Of a stretch of 9,973 bases of DNA, positions 1 to 4,668 are shown piece after piece. Positions within the stretch are counted from its first letter, which is position 1; every line of letters starts with the position of its first letter. The position numbers and the translations under genes are program-made. This stretch comes from Elusimicrobiales bacterium (GTDB lineage Bacteria; Elusimicrobiota; Elusimicrobia; Elusimicrobiales; Elusimicrobiaceae). Below the pieces are notes generated by a model. The model made no database searches, was not told where the DNA came from, and saw only the letters and a program-made list of their open reading frames with translations. The stretch is taken from positions 1-9,973 of the forward strand of contig JAUNWB010000021.1 of assembly GCA_030540535.1 (NCBI GenBank), written 5' to 3'.

Positions 1-816
1 CTGCCCCGCCTGCGCACCGACCCGGTGATTTTCTTTACGCTCGACATCAATATGCAGGCCAACCCGGATGTGGGCTCCGGCAAGCTGGACGGAGAAGGTA
101 TCCCCGCTGACTTTTTTTCCGACCGGGACTTGCGCAAAGCGTTCGTATACGCATTTGATTACGACGCGTTTTTGCGTCAGTCCATGGAGGGCCGCGGCGA
201 GGCGTCTTTCGGCCCCGCTCCCGCCGGGCTTGTTAAATACGACAAAGATTTCAAACGTTATTCGTTTGATTTGAAAAAAGCCGAAGAACACTTTAAAAAA
301 GCCTGGGGCGGCCAAGTGTGGGAGAAAGGTTTTAAATTCACGATTACGTATAATACGAGCGGCGAAATGCGCCAAATCGCGAGTGAAATTTTAAAACGCA
401 ACGTGGAAAGTTTGAATCCCAAATTCCAGATTGATTTGCGCGGTGTTACCTGGCCTGCGTTCCTGGAAAAAACGGCCCGCCGCCAAATGCCCATGTGGGC
501 GCGCGGCTGGGTGGCCGATTATGCCGATGCGCATAACTTTTATTTCCCGTTTGCGCACAGCCAGGGGCGGTATGCGCTTTCGCAGGGGTATTCTAATCCG
601 GCGGCCGACAAGCTGATTGAACGCGCCGTGGCGGAAACGGATGCCAAAAAGCGCAACGCGCTTTATAAGCAGGTGCATAATTTGATTCATGATGACGCCA
701 TGCAAATTTACACCGTCCACCCGACGGGTTTATGGGCCGTGCGGTCGGACGTGAAAGGGTTTATGGACAACCCGGTGTACATGGGCATCTACTACTATCC
801 CATTTATAAAGAATAA
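1..816 (+). CDS. ABC transporter solute-binding protein, family 5 (peptide/oligopeptide type), C-terminal part
   Basis: The reading frame is open from the first base of the window, so the N-terminus, including any signal peptide, is missing; 271 residues are visible. The sequence has the look of the C-terminal lobe of SBP_bac_5 (DppA/OppA-like) proteins. Near visible residues 40-58 is the DRDLRKAFVYAFDYDAF segment that precedes the second lobe. At about 166-184 is the aromatic WARGWVADYADAHNFYFPF motif, which corresponds to the family's GW.ADYPDP.NF block. The end carries the typical YKQVHNLIHDDAMQIYTVHP block. Such proteins bind peptides or other small solutes outside the membrane and pass them to an ABC permease. 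No permease or ATPase gene follows, and a terminator lies 30 nt after the stop, so this is the last or only gene of its transcript. The exact ligand cannot be told from sequence. Confidence 0.9.
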   Translation: MPRLRTDPVIFFTLDINMQANPDVGSGKLDGEGIPADFFSDRDLRKAFVYAFDYDAFLRQSMEGRGEASFGPAPAGLVKYDKDFKRYSFDLKKAEEHFKKAWGGQVWEKGFKFTITYNTSGEMRQIASEILKRNVESLNPKFQIDLRGVTWPAFLEKTARRQMPMWARGWVADYADAHNFYFPFAHSQGRYALSQGYSNPAADKLIERAVAETDAKKRNALYKQVHNLIHDDAMQIYTVHPTGLWAVRSDVKGFMDNPVYMGIYYYPIYKE

Positions 817-846
817 ACGGCTGTACTTATCTTTCGGTTTACGCAC

Positions 847-880
847 AACGGATACGAAAAAAGTTTCGTATCCGTTTTTG
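847..880 (+). terminator. Rho-independent terminator of the solute-binding protein gene
   Basis: A perfect 11-bp stem (849-859 with 864-874, CGGATACGAAA / TTTCGTATCCG) and a 4-nt loop are followed by TTTTTG at 875-880. Flanking A847-A848 can pair with T875-T876. It lies about 30 nt past the stop codon at 816. Confidence 0.85.
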
Positions 881-915
881 CTTTTACGGGCAACAATTTC
901 CCATATTTGGGTAAC

Positions 916-976
916 TTTGCACCGACTTTGGCCTTGCGTAATTACCACTACGCGGCGGCCAAACTTATGGTGCAAA
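916..976. other. Three-helix imperfect hairpin in the intergenic region
   Basis: Nested inverted repeats are visible: TTTGCACC (916-923) with GGTGCAAA (969-976), TTTGGCC (927-933) with GGCCAAA (957-963), and GCGTA (936-940) with TACGC (949-953). They are joined by small asymmetric internal loops around an 8-nt apical loop (941-948). No T-tract follows, so it is not a simple terminator, and I recognise no riboswitch class. It could be a structured RNA, a remnant of a dispersed palindromic element, or a processing site downstream of the terminator at 847-880. Confidence 0.5.
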
Positions 977-979
977 TTT

Positions 980-1104
980 ATTCCAAATCTGAAAAATCAG
1001 CCGAAACGCTGGAATGTTATTCTATTCTGCACGGCATGTCATATAGCGTCATCCTGAAAAGTTTTTGTTCGGGATCTCCCGCTTGCTGTTATCGTCTGGC
1101 AAGC
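980..1104. repeat. Cluster of three short palindromes, one resembling dispersed ATCCTGAA-type elements
   Basis: Three consecutive small hairpins lie here. The first pairs ATTCCA (980-985) with TGGAAT (1010-1015) around an inner CTGA/TCAG stem (989-992, 997-1000). The second pairs ATCCTGAA (1051-1058) with TTCGGGAT (1068-1075), with one G-T wobble. The third pairs GCTTGC (1081-1086) with GCAAGC (1099-1104). The middle one, preceded by GTC and followed by CTCC, resembles the GTCATCCTGAA...TTCAGGATCTC palindromes I recall as dispersed intergenic repeats in several bacterial groups; that likeness is from memory. The open frames crossing this stretch are compositional and carry no protein signature. 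Confidence 0.45.
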
Positions 1105-1117
1105 CTTTATTCTATAA

Positions 1118-1318
1118 CCCCGCCCTTAGTCCTGTTTATAAAAAGCGTCTGAAACGGAAAAGGCGTTTTATTTGTTTGAGCAAAGCGAGTTGTAAAACGC
1201 CCCGTTTCGGACTGCTTTTTATGGGACCCGGGCGGGCAGTCTTTTTGGTTCTTTTTCTGCTGCCAGAAAAAGAAGAAAGAAAATTTTTTGCTTACTTTTT
1301 GTCGATACAAAAAGTAAG
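1118..1318 (+). repeat. Structured intergenic repeat, copy A
   Basis: Copy A shares three blocks with copy B (7734-7927). These are a 22-nt leader (1118-1139, CCCCGCCCTTAG...TTTAT), a 22-nt apical loop (1171-1192, containing GAGCAAAGCGAG; 21 of 22 identical to B), and a 33-nt tail (1284-1316, identical). Around the loop is a long hairpin. Its outer helix is 1138-1146 with 1214-1222 and its middle helix 1149-1157 with 1202-1210. The two are joined by G1147-C1212 and T1148-A1211, leaving only T1213 bulged. An AAAA bulge (1158-1161) precedes the inner helix, 1162-1170 with 1193-1201. The tail is a 12-bp hairpin, CTTACTTTTTGT (1291-1302) with ACAAAAAGTAAG (1307-1318), loop CGAT. Strand is assigned only from the shared orientation; whether it is transcribed is unknown. 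No protein is credibly encoded. Confidence 0.85.
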
Positions 1319-1345
1319 GTCGTCATTTGCTTCTTTACGAAAGAA
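1249..1345. other. Tandem row of three A/T-rich hairpins
   Basis: Three separate stems of one general design (CTT..TTT paired with AAA..AAG) lie in a row: 1249-1259 with 1264-1274 (11 bp, loop CTGC), 1291-1302 with 1307-1318 (12 bp, loop CGAT) and 1331-1336 with 1340-1345 (6 bp, loop ACG). Only the middle hairpin is present in copy B, so the outer two are extra units. They resemble GCTTACTTT...AAAGTAAG palindromes that I recall as common intergenic repeats in unrelated bacteria. The poly-Lys/Phe frames that cross them are translations of the repeat and not genes. Confidence 0.6.
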
Positions 1346-1372
1346 AAGAAGAATCAAAAATATAAAACCCGG

Positions 1373-1401
1373 TTGCATTTGTTTGGCCAAACTGCTATAA
1401 T
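1373..1401 (+). promoter_or_regulatory. Sigma70-type promoter boxes before tRNA-fMet
   Basis: TTGCAT (1373-1378) and a perfect TATAAT (1396-1401) are separated by exactly 17 nt. The match is strong. However, the -10 box ends only 4 nt before the mature tRNA 5' end (1406), leaving essentially no leader. Either transcription starts at or next to the first tRNA base, or a start further upstream is also used. Confidence 0.6.
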
Positions 1402-1405
1402 AAAG

Positions 1406-1479
1406 TGCGGGGTAGAGAAGCCTGGTATCTCGCAAGGCCCATAACCTTGAGATCACTGGTTCAAATCCAGTCCCCGCAA
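1406..1479 (+). tRNA. Initiator tRNA-fMet (anticodon CAT)
   Basis: A complete 74-nt cloverleaf without an encoded CCA. The acceptor is 1406-1412 with 1472-1478, followed by discriminator A1479. The D stem is GAGA/TCTC, the anticodon stem CAAGG (1433-1437) with CCTTG (1443-1447), the anticodon CAT is at 1440-1442, and the T arm has GGTTCAAATCC. The initiator call rests on the A11:U24 pair in the D stem, the AGCCTGGT D loop, a weak U1:A72 end pair (E. coli has the C1:A72 mismatch), and overall likeness to bacterial tRNA-fMet. Two oddities appear. Position 33 is C (1439) where bacterial tRNAs almost always have U. Only two of the three G:C pairs closing the initiator anticodon stem are kept, because position 29:41 is A:U. 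CCA must be added enzymatically. Confidence 0.93.
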
Positions 1480-1493
1480 GATTTTTAATAATT

Positions 1494-1517
1494 ACCGCCC
1501 GAAAGGGCGGTTTTTTT
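1494..1517 (+). terminator. Rho-independent terminator of tRNA-fMet
   Basis: CCGCCC (1495-1500), a GAAA tetraloop and GGGCGG (1505-1510) are followed by seven T (1511-1517). It starts 15 nt after the tRNA 3' end. Confidence 0.92.
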
Positions 1518-1529
1518 ATGCCTTTTTTC

Positions 1530-1558
1530 TTTTGGGGCAGGCTTTTATTATGTACAAT
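1530..1558 (+). promoter_or_regulatory. Possible promoter of the glycosyltransferase operon
   Basis: TACAAT at 1553-1558 is a fair -10 box. A weak -35 candidate, TTTTGG at 1530-1535, sits 17 nt upstream. The location fits: right after the tRNA terminator and about 30 nt before the first glycosyltransferase start codon. Confidence 0.35.
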
Positions 1559-1588
1559 AATAAAGAATTATTTTTGGAGGATAAAAGG

Positions 1589-2596
1589 ATGAAAATTACT
1601 GTTTTTATCGGGGGAAATAAAGAATTTACCGCTTGGCGCCTGGGTGTAAAACTGGCCGAAGAACTGCAAAACGCGGGGCACGAAGTAACCGTGCGCGCCG
1701 TGAAAGGGAAAGTAAAGTCCGCACCCGGCGTAACGCTCAAAGAGTACGCCGCGCTCGCCAAACCCAAAACCTTGGCCGCCGCGCTCGTAAAAGAGGGCGT
1801 GGAGTTTGTCATCTCGCTCATGAATTTAACCGCGTGCGAATGCGCCGCGGAAGCCAAAATTCCGTTCGTTTACGCGGAAGAAGAAAATTTTAAAGAAGAC
1901 AAAGCCGTTAAAACCAAAAAAGCGACTCTTAAAAAAGCCAAACAGGTGCTTGTCATTAAAACGACGGACAAACCGCTTAACAAAAAAAATTACACGGGTT
2001 TAAAAGTGGCCGAAGTGGCCGCTCCTGCCGTGTGGGTAGAGCATTACAACTACAACAAACCCGCGTGTTTTAAGAAAGAAAACAACATCGTGGCCGTCGG
2101 AAAACTGGCCAAAGAAAGCGGTTTTGACGCGCTGTTAAAAACCTGGGCGCGCCTGGCCCCGGCCCATACGTCTTGGCATTTAACCATCGTGGGCGACGGA
2201 ACGGCTAAAACCGCGCTCAAAAAATTTATCACGAAAAACGGGCTGGAAGCCAGCACGGAAATCGTGCCGGAATCCACCGACGCGTACAGCCTTTTGCGCA
2301 ACGCCGATATTTTCGCCTATCCGGCGGTGAATCCGTCCCGTGCGGATATCCTGCTGGACGCTATGGCCAGCAAACTGCCGTGCGTGGCGTGCGAATCGGC
2401 CCCCGTTACGGAACTGATTATTAACGGCGTAAACGGCGTGATTGTAAACGCCGGGGAAGAAGAACCGTTCACCGTGGCGCTTGACGAAATGATGGTAAAC
2501 TGGGGCCGCCGTGTGGGAATTGCGGTGGAAGCGGGAAAACTCAAAGACAAATTTCCGTTTGCGGATTTTGTCCGCGCGTTTTTGGAACTCATGTAA
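1589..2596 (+). CDS. GT4-like (GT-B fold) glycosyltransferase with degenerate EX7E motif
   Basis: The start chosen is ATG 1589, preceded by GGAGG (1576-1580) at 8-nt spacing. It gives 335 residues beginning MKITVFIGGN; a frame extension to 1532 lacks a ribosome site. The N-terminal half (1-160) is lysine-rich, with a GT-B-like start (FTAWRLGVKLAEELQNAGHEVTV). The C-terminal half resembles Glycos_transf_1: IVAVGKLAKESGFDALL (167-183), LTIVGDGTAKTAL (198-210), DAYSLLRNADIFAYPA (231-246), LLDAMASKLPCVA (255-267) and ELIINGVNGVIV (275-286). The EX7E residues that hold the nucleotide-sugar donor read P249 and D257 here, so the motif is lost. It is the first gene of a GT4-GT4-GT2 operon, 15 nt before the next gene, so a role in surface-glycan assembly is likely. 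Whether it is catalytic, and its donor and acceptor, are unknown. Confidence 0.83.
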   Translation: MKITVFIGGNKEFTAWRLGVKLAEELQNAGHEVTVRAVKGKVKSAPGVTLKEYAALAKPKTLAAALVKEGVEFVISLMNLTACECAAEAKIPFVYAEEENFKEDKAVKTKKATLKKAKQVLVIKTTDKPLNKKNYTGLKVAEVAAPAVWVEHYNYNKPACFKKENNIVAVGKLAKESGFDALLKTWARLAPAHTSWHLTIVGDGTAKTALKKFITKNGLEASTEIVPESTDAYSLLRNADIFAYPAVNPSRADILLDAMASKLPCVACESAPVTELIINGVNGVIVNAGEEEPFTVALDEMMVNWGRRVGIAVEAGKLKDKFPFADFVRAFLELM

Positions 2597-2611
2597 CCCG
2601 GGAGTAATTTT

Positions 2612-3700
2612 GTGCGCATTACGTGTGTAATCGGAACCTTGGGCGGCGGCGGTGCGGAACGCGTGATGACGTATTTGTGTGAAGGTCTGTCGCAGCGCGG
2701 CCACGAAGTAACGCTCCTTACACTGGACGATTCGGTGCCGGATTTTTATTCGGTGCCCGAAGGCGTCACCCGCGTGCGTGCCAATTTGCCCACGTTTAAA
2801 AAAGCGGGATTTTTCGGCGGGTTTGCACGGCTGTGGAAAATGACGCGCGCTTTGCGCCAAACGCGGCCGGACGTTGTAATCAGCTTTATGACGGTCAGCG
2901 TGTTGGCGTCGTGCCTTTTCCTGCGCGTACCGTACATTTATGCCGACCATCTGGACGTACGCTATTTAACTTATTCCCGAAAATGGCAGATTTTGCGCAA
3001 CTTTTTACTCGCCCGCGCACATACGGTTACGGTTCTGTCGGAACGGGACCGCAAGTTTATCGCTTTGTATCACCCTAACTGGAAACCGCTGGTAATTTAT
3101 AATCCCGCGCTGCCGCTTAAACAATGGTTCTTGCCGCGGCCGGAATTTATGCCGGACCGTTACAAATATGTAGTGGCCGTGGGGCGTTTGGTGCGCCAAA
3201 AAGGGTTTGACCGTTTGCTGGAAGCCTGGCGGCGCGTGTGCGACGGATTCCCGGATTGGAAACTGCTCGTCATCGGCGCGGGGCCGGAAGAAAACGAGTT
3301 GAAAAGTTTGGCTGACACCTTGGACGTACAGCACTGCGTGCAATTCGTGCCGCCTGTAAAAGGGTTGGACGCGGTTTACCGCCATGCGGAAATTTATGCC
3401 ATGTCCTCCCGAGCGGAAGGGTTCCCCATGGTGCTGTTGGAAGCCCTGGCTGCCGGGCTGCCCGCCGTCAGTTTTTCGTGTACGGGGCCGGACGTAATCA
3501 TCCGCGACGGAGTGGACGGCTTTTTAGTCAAACAAAACTATACGGACCGCCTGGCCGAAAAGTTGGCTGACCTCATGAAAGACGAACCGCGCCGCGCCCA
3601 GTTTGCCAAAAATGCACAGCAAATAACCAAACGTTTTTCGCTGGAAGACTATATTAACGCATACGAAAATTTATGTCTAAACGCCCGCAAATCAGCGTAA
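2612..3700 (+). CDS. GT4 family glycosyltransferase
   Basis: GTG start at 2612 with GGAG (2601-2604) 7 nt upstream; 362 residues, a normal length for the family. GT-B fold features are visible: the N-terminal glycine-rich acceptor-side loop GTLGGGGAERV (8-18), AVGRLVRQKGFDRLLEAW (189-206), LLVIGAGPEENELK (218-231), AEIYAMSSRAEGFPMVLLEALAAGLP (259-284) with an intact EX7E pair E269/E277, and IIRDGVDGFLV (296-306). These retaining enzymes move a sugar from a nucleotide donor to a growing lipid-linked or polysaccharide acceptor at the inner face of the membrane. The GGGGAERV style resembles enzymes building oligosaccharides on undecaprenyl diphosphate, but the sugar cannot be assigned. It lies 15 nt after the previous gene and overlaps the next by 28 nt, so the three are almost certainly cotranscribed and translationally coupled. 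Confidence 0.93.
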   Translation: MRITCVIGTLGGGGAERVMTYLCEGLSQRGHEVTLLTLDDSVPDFYSVPEGVTRVRANLPTFKKAGFFGGFARLWKMTRALRQTRPDVVISFMTVSVLASCLFLRVPYIYADHLDVRYLTYSRKWQILRNFLLARAHTVTVLSERDRKFIALYHPNWKPLVIYNPALPLKQWFLPRPEFMPDRYKYVVAVGRLVRQKGFDRLLEAWRRVCDGFPDWKLLVIGAGPEENELKSLADTLDVQHCVQFVPPVKGLDAVYRHAEIYAMSSRAEGFPMVLLEALAAGLPAVSFSCTGPDVIIRDGVDGFLVKQNYTDRLAEKLADLMKDEPRRAQFAKNAQQITKRFSLEDYINAYENLCLNARKSA

Positions 3701-4668
3701 TTATCCCCATTTACAATGTGGAAGCGTATTTGGAAGAATGCCTCCGAAGCGTGGCGGCGCAAACCTTTGCGCCGTTAGAAGTTATTTTGGTAAATGACGG
3801 TTCTTCGGACGGCAGCGGCAATATTTGCAAATCATTTTTAGCACAGTATCCAAATTGGCTTTATGTGGAGCAAGCCAATCAAGGCGTCGCCGCGGCGCGG
3901 AAAAACGGGTTGGAACGCGCCCAGGGGGAATATCTTGCGTTTGTAGATTCGGATGATGTGTTATCCCCCAACTACTTTTCCTCTTCATGGGCGGCGCGGG
4001 AACAAACGGGGGCGGACTTGGTTATCGCGCCGATGTACCGTTTTGCGGCAGATACGGAAAACTCTTCCGGGCCGGAAGGAACTTTTTGGAATGAACGCGT
4101 TTTGGCGGGGGCTGCGCGCGCCCGGGTGTTTGAAAACTTTTCAGCCGCCCTTGCGTTGTGCGGTAAACTTTTCAGCCGGGATTTGGCAAATAAAACCGGA
4201 CTTACTTTTCCTTCTTTGCGCACGGGCGATGATATTTTACCGTCCATACAATTACTGGCCGGAGCCCAAGCGCTTGCCCTTGCGCCGGAAGCCAAATATT
4301 ACTACCGCCAGGCACGGCCGAATTCGCAAAGCTCGTCCGGAGTCAACCGTTTTGAAGGGGTGTTCGAAGGCTTTTTACTAGCTAAAAAACACTTGGTAAA
4401 TACGGGCCGATATAACGAGCTGGCCCCCGGCTTTGAACGGGTACGGTTTATTTGTTTGACGAGTTTTATGGAAAAATTCGGTTTAAACAAAACGCAGCGG
4501 GCTTTGCTGAAAACGCATAAAGACGATTTGAAAGTTCCTCTTTTTGCCCGCCGAAATTGGCCTTGGAAGCTGCGCCTGCGGGTTAGTTTTCTATCCCTAT
4601 GTTTGCGGTGCGGATTGCCGTATGACAAAGCGGCAAAGTTTCTGCGCCGCTTGTGTTGTTTCCGTTAA
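3673..4668 (+). CDS. GT2 family (GT-A fold) glycosyltransferase
   Basis: ATG 3673 lies within the end of the preceding gene (28-nt overlap). There is no clear Shine-Dalgarno, which fits translational coupling. The protein has 331 residues. The N-terminal GT-A domain is unmistakable: ISVIIPIYNVEAYLEECLRSVAAQTF (7-32), the nucleotide-binding VNDGSSDGS (40-48), NQGVAAARKNGLERAQGEYLAFVDSDD (69-95) with the metal-binding DXD at D92-D94. The C-terminal third (about 230-331) is basic, ends with a leucine/arginine-rich tail and has no domain I recognise. Inverting GT2 enzymes of this type add single sugars to lipid-linked glycans or polysaccharides. Its stop codon TAA (4666-4668) overlaps the stop of the convergent flippase gene, and no terminator can be seen between them. 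Confidence 0.93.
   Translation: MSKRPQISVIIPIYNVEAYLEECLRSVAAQTFAPLEVILVNDGSSDGSGNICKSFLAQYPNWLYVEQANQGVAAARKNGLERAQGEYLAFVDSDDVLSPNYFSSSWAAREQTGADLVIAPMYRFAADTENSSGPEGTFWNERVLAGAARARVFENFSAALALCGKLFSRDLANKTGLTFPSLRTGDDILPSIQLLAGAQALALAPEAKYYYRQARPNSQSSSGVNRFEGVFEGFLLAKKHLVNTGRYNELAPGFERVRFICLTSFMEKFGLNKTQRALLKTHKDDLKVPLFARRNWPWKLRLRVSFLSLCLRCGLPYDKAAKFLRRLCCFR

Noticed and set aside
916..1248. Known riboswitch or T-box upstream of a gene
   Set aside because: The next gene is a tRNA with its own promoter and no coding gene is controlled from this leader; I find no specifier/anti-terminator motif or known aptamer core.
1118..1351. Insertion sequence or CRISPR array as explanation for the repeats
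   Set aside because: No transposase frame, no regular repeat-spacer period and no flanking direct duplications are visible; only two copies of a structured unit are present.
1065..1400. Open frames of 111 and 81 residues (907-1152, 1065-1400) and a 67-residue frame on the minus strand (1107-1310) in the repeat region
   Set aside because: They cross several inverted repeats, are dominated by Lys/Arg/Phe runs derived from A/T-rich hairpins, lack ribosome sites and show no protein signature.
2180..2950. 256-residue open frame on the minus strand across the two GT4 genes
   Set aside because: Antisense shadow of well-supported glycosyltransferase genes; composition rich in His/Arg/Phe, typical of the complementary frame, with no recognisable domain.
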